Assembly (NCBI GenBank): GCA_001970955.1
Contig: MPUH01000002.1
Span: 62,001-126,000 of the forward strand
Reading direction: 5' to 3'
DNA length: 64,000 bases
Source: Stentor coeruleus
Lineage: Eukaryota > Ciliophora > Heterotrichea > Heterotrichida > Stentoridae
Below are positions 10,830 through 19,286 of the stretch, one piece after another. Positions within the stretch are counted from its first letter, which is position 1. Each line of letters begins with the position of its first letter. The notes under the pieces were generated by a model. That model made no database searches and was not told the DNA's origin. It saw only the letters and a program-made list of their open reading frames with translations. Position numbers and translations under genes: made by a program.

Positions 10830-11453
10830 CTATCCATAACAATTACTGCTTTTAAAATCACTAGGCCTTAAATTGATACCCGACTTATAATTTTCTTCAT
10901 CTTTCTGATACAATATAGCTTTCTTAGCAGCATCTTGAAAAGCATTTTCAAGATTGATATTTTCTTTAGCAGAAACTTCATAAAAACTCATATCCCCATT
11001 AGTTTTACACCATGTTAAAGCTTGAAGTGTATCAACTGTTCTTATTTTTATATAATCAACTTTATTTCCAAGTACTATAAAAGGAAAATTCGACATTGTC
11101 CTTGGGATAAATTTCATTAAGAACATGTTTTTCCATATAGAAAGAACATTAAAACTATCAATATTTGTGATATCATAGACTAAAATACAACAGTCAGCTT
11201 TAAGGAAAATATTCGAACCATTGTTTCCTATCATTTCATAGCTTGAAGTGTCCCAAATTTTTAGAGTAAGTGTCTCATTGTGGATTGTTATGTTTTTTAC
11301 CTCAAAATTCAAGTCAAAAGATCGATTGTATTGAGGATTAAATTGTTTGTTTATGAATTGGGTAAAGATTGAGGTCTTGCCAACACTATCTTAATATTAC
11401 CCTGGATCTCCAAGGATTATAATATTGTATGAATCCTTTTTTCTGGAAAGCAT
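10830..11453 (-). CDS. Rab-like GTPase with altered switch II (two exons)
   Basis: The exons 11453-11401 and 11385-10830 give 202 residues. Splicing restores the P-loop as GDPGVGKTS; unspliced, the frame stops inside it. Other motifs are LKIWDTSS (G3), ILVYDITN, LGNKVD (G4) and EVSAKE (G5). In G3 the invariant DxxG glycine is serine and the catalytic glutamine position is tyrosine (DTSSYE instead of DTAGQE), so GTP hydrolysis or switch movement is probably abnormal. The C-terminus SSNCYG has one cysteine and no CC or CXC box. It lies convergently between the kelch gene and its decayed partial copy. Exact subfamily unclear. Confidence 0.85.
11386..11400 (-). other. 15-nt intron in Rab-like gene
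   Basis: On the minus strand the sequence is GTAATATTAAGATAG. Removal turns a double in-frame stop into the P-loop GDPGVGKTS, which is strong evidence for splicing. Confidence 0.95.
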
Positions 11454-11536
11454 TAATATAATAAAACCTAATTTATTGACTTAAGATTTAATAATAGAAT
11501 TAAGCTAGGAAAGAAAATAGTTGAATATTTAGTTAT

Positions 11537-11648
11537 GTATACTTTTTATATATTTTAATTTTTATCTTTCCAGTCAATAGTTTAAGTTTCACGTATACTT
11601 TTTATATATTTTAATTTTTATCTTTCCAGTCAATAGTTTAAGTTTCAC
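11537..11648. repeat. 56-bp perfect tandem duplication
   Basis: Two adjacent identical 56-bp units, 11537-11592 and 11593-11648, with no N between them. The second unit abuts the start of the decayed kelch-gene copy, so the tandem marks or lies next to a rearrangement breakpoint. An assembly collapse or stutter error is also possible. Confidence 0.85.
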
Positions 11649-12016
11649 ACTTGAAAATATAGGTTTTACTTCTAATCTTAAACTATTGTTATAAAGAAAC
11701 CTGAATAGTTTGCATACAAATTGTCTTCCTTCACAGACAAAATTAACCCTTATAATGGCCTTACTTGGTTCAGTACCTGGAATTTTAAATCTTGTAGGCT
11801 CGGCTATAGATTTTGTTGAAAAAAATTACCTTAACTGTATTAAGAATAAAAAGAAAAAAATTGATATGGTAAATTTAAAAAGAATAGAATAAATGCTGAA
11901 AACACCCTGAAAACTGTTTCTAAAAAACACAAAAATCACTCTAAGACAAAATCAAAACTTTTAGAATTTTAAAATGAAGAAGAAGATGATCATGATCATC
12001 ATATGTCAATAAAGTA
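11649..12016 (+). pseudogene. Decayed partial copy of the kelch membrane protein 3' end
   Basis: This stretch aligns with about 10255-10634 of the upstream kelch gene. Shared parts include GFTSNL, the last membrane span (LIMALLGSVPGILNLVGS against LVMALLGSIPGILNIIGS) and the NCIKNKKKK tail. No ATG starts it, and a TAA lies in frame just before the conserved block, with a further early stop after the KRIE segment. Only the C-terminal sixth is present. I infer a partial duplication followed by decay. It could instead be the remnant of a second full gene whose 5' part was lost when the Rab gene region was inserted. Confidence 0.8.
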
Positions 12017-12227
12017 ATTATTAGTTAAGTTAAAAATCTCAGCATTTTTAATCCACATACGCATATCGAAATCTTATAATTCTAACTACCCTAATCCAAA
12101 ACTTTAATAAAACATTACCCTAAACTAACAAAAGTGTTAAAAAAATCTTATACTCTAAATCTAAAAGAAACATAAAAAACCTACATTCTCTAATAAAAAT
12201 TCATACAAGTTATAAAAAACCTCAAAT

Positions 12228-12917
12228 ATGAAAGGAAAACTGTTTAAGTCTAAACCTTTAGCTGCAAAAAATGAGATCCTCGAGTTCTACCAGAAGAAAA
12301 ATAAGCCATGGGCAAATAACACTGAAAAAATATACACTTGGAAGACTAGCATTCCTGAAAAATGGGTCGGTCTAAAAGGTGAAGAGTTTTTTAAGCACTC
12401 TTCTAAAATAACTCATCCAAAACTATCAATAGAACTCTTACAAAACTCCAAACAATACATGCATCATTTCCGAGTCCAAAGCCAAGAAACTATGAGAAAG
12501 TTATCACCAGGGCATAGTGATAATAAACGGCAAGACTTCCAAAAAACATATAAGCGACGGCTTTCACTAACCAATAACAACCCATCCCCAATTAAAAGCT
12601 TCCTTATAGCTGGAGAATCACCTAATGCAATATCACATCAATCTCCTTCAAGTACAATAAGAGATAGTCAGAACTCATTCATGTTTATGCAAGGGAATAC
12701 TCATATAGATGAGTTTATGAAAAGATTTGATAGAAAACCTACAATCAGAGAACATCCTATTATCAATAAAGGGCTTTTAGGTTGGAAGCTGAAACAGTTA
12801 AGAGTCGGTAGGACTGTAGAGAAAAAAATAGACTATTGCCAGATTTTTAATGTAAGGAAAAATACTGATAATGTTTTTGATACTAACAGATCTAGGAGGA
12901 ATTATTCTGTTGGGTAG
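12228..12917 (+). CDS. Unrecognised basic protein
   Basis: 229 residues, not recognised. It is rich in Lys, Arg, Ser and Asn, with a Trp-containing N-terminal part (KPWANN, YTWKTS, EKWVGLKG), a Ser/Pro-rich disordered centre (NNPSPIKSF, QSPSSTIRDS) and a basic C-terminus (LGWKLKQLRVGRTVEKK). No signal peptide or membrane span. Small basic Ser-rich proteins like this are often ciliary or cytoskeletal in ciliates, but that is only a guess. The ATG follows a C-rich, G-poor 5' flank typical of genes in this window, supporting a real gene. Confidence 0.7.
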   Translation: MKGKLFKSKPLAAKNEILEFYQKKNKPWANNTEKIYTWKTSIPEKWVGLKGEEFFKHSSKITHPKLSIELLQNSKQYMHHFRVQSQETMRKLSPGHSDNKRQDFQKTYKRRLSLTNNNPSPIKSFLIAGESPNAISHQSPSSTIRDSQNSFMFMQGNTHIDEFMKRFDRKPTIREHPIINKGLLGWKLKQLRVGRTVEKKIDYCQIFNVRKNTDNVFDTNRSRRNYSVG

Positions 12918-13498
12918 ATATGATAATTAATAAGCTAAATTTTTATAATAAAGGATGCTATTAGATTTTAAATGGGGCTATTTAGATGGAAGCCACCACG
13001 AAAAATCTAGGAAATTGACATCACTTTTAGTGAAATTGCCGCTAAAGGAGTTAAAATCTTAGAGTATTTAGTAACTTTTTTTGAAAAAAGAGAATTATGT
13101 CTTATTTTTATATATACAAAATAGTATTTGAGGAAGAAAAAGAGAATTTTACTTTGATTGATACCCTTATGAAATATCATATCAATTTTCTTAAACTATT
13201 AATATGCAGAAAATTATGCATTGTTTCAAGGTATTAAGACGATATCTGAGTTTGATTATGTCATTAGATTAAGTAGATGGTTTAGAGAAATGCCTTGTTT
13301 TAGTTTTATTTATATAATTATCAGTGTTACCTTGTTAAGTCGAGTAATATTAGTATTACAAAAATTTATCGCTAAACTTTCTTCAGGCCCTTGTTTTGAT
13401 TGCATCTTGAGAAAATTATCGTTAGACACTTGTTTTGATTTACATTTTTATCATAGCTATGCTAATATTTCATTCTACATTTACCCTTTATAATATTT
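12918..13498. other. Intergenic with a possible coding remnant
   Basis: 581 bp between two plus-strand genes. Around 12970-13140 the sequence is less AT-rich, and a short frame (SEIAAKGVKILEYL) looks protein-like but is closed by stops on both sides and has no 15-nt intron to rescue it. A 90-codon frame at 13221-13493 starts with TTG and has no recognisable motif. Neither is strong enough to call a gene. Confidence 0.35.
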
Positions 13499-16087
13499 AT
13501 GTTTAAGTGTTCGCTTTGCAAAAAAAATAAAGCAACTAGGCAATGCAACAGTTGTAATGAAATGCTTATCTGTAGGCCTTGTTCTTATGAGCATATTGAA
13601 TATCATGAGTCTCAAAGAACTGATTGTCATCTCGGAAATGCTAAAATAAAACTTTCAGATGAAAAAAATAAATTACTTAAAATAAGGATACAAGAGTCAA
13701 TATTTTCAATAGAAAAACAGAAGAGAGACATAATACTTGAGTCTAAAAAAATTGTCATTCAAGTAAGAAATTTAGCTAAAAACTCTCTGAGAATGCTAGA
13801 TACAATGATCAATGAATATAAAAAAATTCTTACAATGGGACAATTTGAAGAGCAGCTTATTGAGAAAGTTGATGAGATAATTAAGAATGAACTGATTTTT
13901 GAGTGTCCAAGTATAAATTTTATTGAAGGGGATTTTACTAAGAACAAAAAAATACCAAAGTCTTATGGTAAAAAGATAAATGAAGAAACTCTTCGATTAA
14001 ATTATAATCTACACATCCAAGGTCATACTGATTCAATTTTAGGACTTACTCTCTCGGGTGAAAATGATTTCCTCTTATCATATTCCGAAGATGGGACAAT
14101 AAGAAAATGGAATCTTTTTGAGAAAAAACAGGATTCAATTCTTGTGTCAGAAAACTTTGATGCAAGCTGCATAGGAATATCAAGCAATGATAATTTTCTT
14201 TACTACCCTTATGAAGATACTATAAAAATCTTTAACCTCTTAGAAAAAAAAGAAGAGTTATTTATTCAAAGCTCTTTTTCCAATATCCAAAGTCTTGATA
14301 TATCCTTAGATAACACTTTTTTAGCATTAGGATCTGAAGATAGTAACATTTATATATATAATTTACTTGAAAACAATCAAGAAACTATATTGCAAGCCCA
14401 CACAGATACAGTTTTAGCATTAAAAATCTCATATGATAATCAATATCTCGTATCAGGATCTCATGATTATTCAATAATAATATGGAAAATACCCGAAAAA
14501 AAGCAAAATTTTATTTGTTCAGGACACACAGGAGCTGTTTGGACTATTTCCATAACAAATGATAATAATTTTATAGTATCAGGGTCTAATGATCATACAA
14601 TAAGAATATGGAATTTACATAATGGCTTGATAGAAACAATATTTGAAGGTCATAATGATATTGTTTGGAGTATTGCAATTACAAATGATAATAATTATAT
14701 ATTATCTGGATCTGAAGATAATACTTTAAGAGTATGGAATTTTTATAATAAACAACAAGAAGCTGTATTTGAAGGACATACTGGTGCAGTAAATTGTGTT
14801 GTTGTTTCTAAAAATGGATATTTTGCTGTTTCTGGGTCTTATGATAGAACTATTAGAGTTTGGAATTTAATTGAAATGTGCTTAGAAGATATTTTTTGTG
14901 GGCATATAGATGTAATTTCTAATGCTGTTATTAGTAAGGATAATAATATTGTAGTTTCAGGTTCTGATGATAAAACTGTAAGGGTGTGGAATGTTTGTGA
15001 AGAAAGACAGGAAACTGTGATTTATAATCATGGATGTGAGGTTAAAACTGTTATAATGACTGGATGCAATCAGTGTGTTACAATTTCAGATGAGAAGTTT
15101 ATATTATGGGATTTTGTAGATCAAGGCATTGCTGTGGAAGAATTTCTTTATTCAGTACGCGCAATAAGTTTCAATGTAGCGTATTGTGTCACAACATTAA
15201 ATGATCATAATGCCATGCAAGTCTGGGATTTAAAAGAGAAACGCCAATCTTCAGTTCTCTATGGTCATACTTCTGATATTAAAACTGTATCAATATCCTT
15301 CGACAATCAATTTATTGTCTCAGGTTCATCTGATAAAACAATATTAGTTTGGTGTCTTGCCGAAGATTATAAAATTATATTCAAAGGACATACTGACACA
15401 ATTTGGAGTGTTGTAATATCAAAGGATAATCATTTTATAGTCTCGGGCTCAGAAGACACAAATGTTATAGTTTGGAATTTAAAAGAAAAAGAACAGGAAT
15501 TTCTTTTTCAAGGGCACAAAGACAAAGTTTGGAGTGTTGCTATTTCTGATAATAATTATTTTGTGGTCTCAGGTTCAGATGATAAAAATGTTATAGTTTG
15601 GAATTTACTTAAAAAAAGAGAAGAAATTATATTTAAAGGCCATAATGAAACTATTTGGAGTGTTGCTATAACACATGATAATAAATATGTTGTGTCTGGG
15701 TCTGAAGATAAGACAATTAGAGTTTGGAATTTAATTAAAAGACAACAAGAAGTTGTGCTTGAAGGACATGAAGAGAGAATATGGAATATATCATTATCAA
15801 GTGATAGTGAGTATGTTGCTTCTAGATCATCAGATAAAACGGTTAAAGTATGGAATTTGACAAGTAGAGAATTGGAGATGAGTATAAGAAATGAAGATAA
15901 TATTCCAATAAAAAGCTTTATTTTCAACAACACAAATAGTATTTACATAACCACTGGACTAGGTATTGCAAGTACAACCATTGCAGATAAAAATCTAACA
16001 TACAAAATATTTTTCAACCAAGAAATAGAAAATCTTTTCAACGATAATCCTTGCTATCATAACTGGCTCTTACCTCGTATATTGTAA
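13499..16087 (+). CDS. B-box / WD40-repeat protein
   Basis: 862 residues. The N-terminus has a B-box-type zinc finger (CSLCKKNKATRQCNSC, then CRPCSYEH and further His/Cys). A helical linker (about 60-160) follows, then about 15 WD40 repeats to residue 810, enough for two seven-bladed propellers. Repeats from about residue 290 to 460 and 590 to 770 are very alike (GHTDTIWSVVIS, GHKDKVWSVAIS, GHNETIWSVAIT, each followed by VSGSED or similar and a VWN-type strand end), suggesting recent internal amplification. No RING domain is seen, so ubiquitin-ligase activity is not implied. Most likely a scaffold; the partner is unknown. Confidence 0.88.
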   Translation: MFKCSLCKKNKATRQCNSCNEMLICRPCSYEHIEYHESQRTDCHLGNAKIKLSDEKNKLLKIRIQESIFSIEKQKRDIILESKKIVIQVRNLAKNSLRMLDTMINEYKKILTMGQFEEQLIEKVDEIIKNELIFECPSINFIEGDFTKNKKIPKSYGKKINEETLRLNYNLHIQGHTDSILGLTLSGENDFLLSYSEDGTIRKWNLFEKKQDSILVSENFDASCIGISSNDNFLYYPYEDTIKIFNLLEKKEELFIQSSFSNIQSLDISLDNTFLALGSEDSNIYIYNLLENNQETILQAHTDTVLALKISYDNQYLVSGSHDYSIIIWKIPEKKQNFICSGHTGAVWTISITNDNNFIVSGSNDHTIRIWNLHNGLIETIFEGHNDIVWSIAITNDNNYILSGSEDNTLRVWNFYNKQQEAVFEGHTGAVNCVVVSKNGYFAVSGSYDRTIRVWNLIEMCLEDIFCGHIDVISNAVISKDNNIVVSGSDDKTVRVWNVCEERQETVIYNHGCEVKTVIMTGCNQCVTISDEKFILWDFVDQGIAVEEFLYSVRAISFNVAYCVTTLNDHNAMQVWDLKEKRQSSVLYGHTSDIKTVSISFDNQFIVSGSSDKTILVWCLAEDYKIIFKGHTDTIWSVVISKDNHFIVSGSEDTNVIVWNLKEKEQEFLFQGHKDKVWSVAISDNNYFVVSGSDDKNVIVWNLLKKREEIIFKGHNETIWSVAITHDNKYVVSGSEDKTIRVWNLIKRQQEVVLEGHEERIWNISLSSDSEYVASRSSDKTVKVWNLTSRELEMSIRNEDNIPIKSFIFNNTNSIYITTGLGIASTTIADKNLTYKIFFNQEIENLFNDNPCYHNWLLPRIL

Positions 16088-16137
16088 ACAAAATAATCAA
16101 TTTCATTACATAAGATTTTCAGCATATTACTAATTTT

Positions 16138-16695
16138 CTAACTATCTCTTCTTTGATTATTAGTTCTTGTTAAATATACAGCATAGTTATTCTTCAAAAA
16201 ATCTTCAGCTATTTTCATAACCTGGGTTTCTGAACCCAAATCCTCATCCTGCTCTTTAAAAAAAGATTTTGCTGTCTCATAAGGGCATATTTCTGGTTCT
16301 TTAAGCTTTGAAGAAAATAATATTTTACTATCACTTTCAGCTCTAGAAGAGTTTTTAGACTCACTTCGAGACCACTTTTCATATTGTGGCTCACGAAATC
16401 TTTCAGTCTTTTCATCATTTTTTACTGAAGATTCACTTAAAAGCTTTTGAATTTCAGCTGATTTGTGGTTTACTGAGATGTTGCAACTTGATGATATTCT
16501 TTGCATACTTTCGTTTATATCAGCAATACCTGCGATTGATATTAATTGATTTGCAGTTAGTCCATAAGGGAATTTTTTCTTAATAGTTTGCATTCCATAG
16601 ATCAGAATGGCCTCAACACAAGTTTTTCTTATGTTTTCAGGATACTTGCTTAAGAAATCAAGGATGAAATTGTTATTTGTTGTAAACTGGAACAT
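16138..16695 (-). CDS. Unrecognised 185-residue protein
   Basis: The frame can be extended four codons upstream only by using TTG; the first ATG is at 16695 and directly follows the TTATAA-type sequence common before starts here. The N-terminal 75 residues are well structured (FILDFLSKYPENIRKTCVEA, MQTIKKKFPYGLTANQLI), and the rest is Ser/Glu/Lys-rich and probably disordered. No family recognised. It converges with the B-box/WD40 gene with a gap of only 50 bp. Confidence 0.65.
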   Translation of the reverse strand: MFQFTTNNNFILDFLSKYPENIRKTCVEAILIYGMQTIKKKFPYGLTANQLISIAGIADINESMQRISSSCNISVNHKSAEIQKLLSESSVKNDEKTERFREPQYEKWSRSESKNSSRAESDSKILFSSKLKEPEICPYETAKSFFKEQDEDLGSETQVMKIAEDFLKNNYAVYLTRTNNQRRDS

Positions 16696-17632
16696 TTTAT
16701 AATACAATTTGATTGTGTTAAATAAATTATTAGAAGGGATAAGGTAGATGTTGAAGAATATATATGGTTTACTGAATAAATGTGTGATTTATTAGAATAA
16801 ATCTTTTAGTTTATGTTGAGGGTTTTTTTTTTAATTTTTATATGCTGGAATTTGTTTTTTATGTGTGAGGTATGGTATAGAGTTTGGGAAATATTTTATT
16901 TGTAGTATTATTGTAGAATAGGTTTTTGGTTTTTAGCAAATTTTAATTATCGAGTATTTGAATCACTTTTGGATATATTGTTGTGAAAAGAAGTATGTTT
17001 ATAGGGAAAATATGAGTATTAAAAACTATTATTGAATTTTATGTCTTATAAAAAAATCAAAAACTAAAAGTTCTTGTCAAGTCTTCCTAAACTTGGATCT
17101 GAATATAAATATTTTTTTTTTTTAAGCTTGAGGTCTAGATTATTTATAAAGACTCTAAGGTTTTTTAGAGTAAATATGTATGATTTAGTATTTTTTTATG
17201 ATTATTTTATAGGCAATTATATAAAAGAGAAGTTTATAGATAAAGGTAAATTTGTAAAAATGGATTGTAGATAAAGGCGATTATTATGTGGATTAAGTTT
17301 TTAGTTTAGTTTTATTATAAAATTAGGAAAAATTATTTCATGTGGAATAAGATTATGAGATTTAGCAAAGATGGCTATGATAAAATAGTACTTTGTTTTG
17401 TGTGTATGAAGAATTTTGCTTGATTTTAGATTATAGTAACTATGCATTATTTCGAATATAAATTATCAACTTATATAAAAAATGATTTTTTTCTACTTTA
17501 AGATTTTATTAGATAAAAGTATTATAGATTGATTACTATAAATCTTATCATATAATTTTTTAATTAATATATACTGAACAAATCATCCTTTTCATCGTTA
17601 AAAACATATTTCATAATACTACTACATTTAAA
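16696..17632. other. Divergent intergenic region, nothing recognised
   Basis: 937 bp between two divergent genes. The left part (to about 17420) is strongly G/T-rich on the plus strand and the right part C/A-rich, so the composition switches where the two 5' flanks should meet. A 66-codon frame at 17074-17274 starts with TTG and is Phe/Lys-rich by composition only, so it is not called. Confidence 0.5.
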
Positions 17633-18244
17633 ATGTTAGACACGAATCATAACTTTTACAATAAGATCCAGAACACAGGGAACTACCTCATTGTAAAAGA
17701 CGATGTAGGTAAAAGTAAGCCCAACACCCGAGCTTTACCTTCCCATACATTTTCATATGGGATAAAAGTTAGCAAAGACCATGAAGATGCTGGAGCTGTT
17801 ATATCATCTTGGGCTGAAACTGCTCAAAAATCACGAAAACCTATAGAACAAGATTTTAAAAAACTCAACATGATGAGTATTACTGAAAAACAAGTTACAG
17901 CCCCACAACAACGAGCATTTAGAAAAACAGCTCAATGTCATAGATTAAGTAGTGAAGAACCAATAGTATTTGATGATGGTATACAAATTATATATGGAAT
18001 GCCATTAAGACCAAGTACTCCAATCAAAGCTGTATTATCTAATTTTTATGGACATGTTGCTTTAGAAGAAAAACATTATGCTTATTCAAACAAATTGAAA
18101 ACACCAAATTTAAGAAAGAGGTTTGTAGAATCTGCTTCAAAGAAACCTATGATTGAAGATCAGAAAATATTGTTTAAAATGAAAAAATTCTTGAAGGTTA
18201 GAGCTAGGACGTCGACTAGAAGAAATCATAGCTTTAGTGGATAA
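17633..18244 (+). CDS. CFAP77: CFAP77-like axonemal protein
   Basis: 203 residues. Three segments fit CFAP77 (C9orf171): LPSHTFSYG-KV-KDHEDAGAVISSW (family: LPG-DF-YG...DGGV-EAI-HW), QDFKKLNMMSITEKQVTAPQQ, and FDDGIQIIYGMPLRPSTPI (family: FG-PTRPSTPI). CFAP77 is a microtubule inner protein at the B-tubule of doublet microtubules, found in Tetrahymena cilia and animal cilia. A basic, Arg-rich C-terminus fits tubulin binding. The ciliate context supports the call, which is based on remembered motifs, not on an alignment. Confidence 0.68.
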   Translation: MLDTNHNFYNKIQNTGNYLIVKDDVGKSKPNTRALPSHTFSYGIKVSKDHEDAGAVISSWAETAQKSRKPIEQDFKKLNMMSITEKQVTAPQQRAFRKTAQCHRLSSEEPIVFDDGIQIIYGMPLRPSTPIKAVLSNFYGHVALEEKHYAYSNKLKTPNLRKRFVESASKKPMIEDQKILFKMKKFLKVRARTSTRRNHSFSG

Positions 18245-18505
18245 AGCTGAATGATAAATAAAAAGTTTTTATATAAGGTTATTATAGAATAATGATTAGA
18301 ATAGGTGTTAAAAGTATATAAGAAATGCTGAAAAGTTGGGTTTTGAAGATAAATAGATTGGGTTGATGATAAAAGTTGGATTGGAATTATAAAGTTTAGG
18401 ATAAGTTATGGATTTTGATGATTATTTGGTTTAAACATATTGTATATATCAATTTCATGATAGAGCAATCATATATCCTACCAATAAAAATAATAATATT
18501 TCTAT

Positions 18506-19261
18506 ATGGCCGCAAATAGCAACATAACCCCAGTATTTGAACGTAACCAAGATGCAACAATCTACGTAGGAAACCTTGATCAAAGGGTCCATGAAGAACT
18601 AGTCTGGGAGCTTTTCATCCAAGTCGGCCCAGTAGTCAATGTTCATATGCCACGAGATAAAGTGACAAACGAGCATCAAGGTTATGGTTTTGTCGAGTTC
18701 CGCAGCGAAGAAGATGCAGATTACTCAATAAAAATCATGCACATGATCAAACTATACGGAAAACCTATAAAAGTTAACAAAGCCTCACAAGACAAAAAAA
18801 GCCAAGATATTGGGGCAAACATTTTTGTCGGCAATCTCGACGGTGAAGTTGATGAAAAAAGACTTTTCGAAACCTTTTCCTGTTTCGGAAACGTAGTTTC
18901 CGCACGTATAAACAGAGATAATACAACAGGAACATCTCATCGATATGGTTTTGTGAGTTTTGATAACTTTGAAAGTTCTGATAATGCAATACAAAGCATG
19001 AATGGGCAGTTTTTATGTAATAGGCCAATAACAGTAACTTATGCATATAAACGTGATTCAAAAAATGAAAAATATGGTTCTTGGGCTGAGAGGATTCTTG
19101 CTGCTAATAAACCTTATAATAGACCGATATGGACTGGAAATTATGTTGCCCCAGCTAATATACCAAACTTTTTCCCATCAATACCTTCAAATATAAGTGC
19201 TAGTAATATAAAACCTCCACCCCCACCACCAAGTAAACCTCCAAAAGCTCCTCCGATTTAA
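18506..19261 (+). CDS. SF3B4: Splicing factor 3B subunit 4 (SF3b49)
   Basis: 251 residues with two RNA recognition motifs: RRM1 about 14-95 (RNP2 IYVGNL, RNP1 GYGFVEF) and RRM2 about 102-180 (IFVGNL, YGFVSF). The opening NQDATIYVGNLDQRVHEELV, followed by WELFIQVGPVVNVHMP, is nearly diagnostic for SF3B4. The tail ends in a short Pro-rich stretch (KPPPPPPSKPP), much shorter than in animals. SF3B4 belongs to the U2 snRNP SF3b complex and contacts pre-mRNA upstream of the branch point. This is notable in a genome whose introns are only 15 nt long, where little room exists for a separate branch region. It converges with the next gene, only 25 bp away. Confidence 0.96.
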   Translation: MAANSNITPVFERNQDATIYVGNLDQRVHEELVWELFIQVGPVVNVHMPRDKVTNEHQGYGFVEFRSEEDADYSIKIMHMIKLYGKPIKVNKASQDKKSQDIGANIFVGNLDGEVDEKRLFETFSCFGNVVSARINRDNTTGTSHRYGFVSFDNFESSDNAIQSMNGQFLCNRPITVTYAYKRDSKNEKYGSWAERILAANKPYNRPIWTGNYVAPANIPNFFPSIPSNISASNIKPPPPPPSKPPKAPPI

Positions 19262-19286
19262 TGATAATTTACATATACGTTATTAG

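Noticed and set aside
13221-13493. 90-codon plus-strand frame before the B-box/WD40 gene
   Set aside because: Begins with TTG, composition is that of AT-rich spacer, no motif, and no 15-nt intron links it to the downstream gene.
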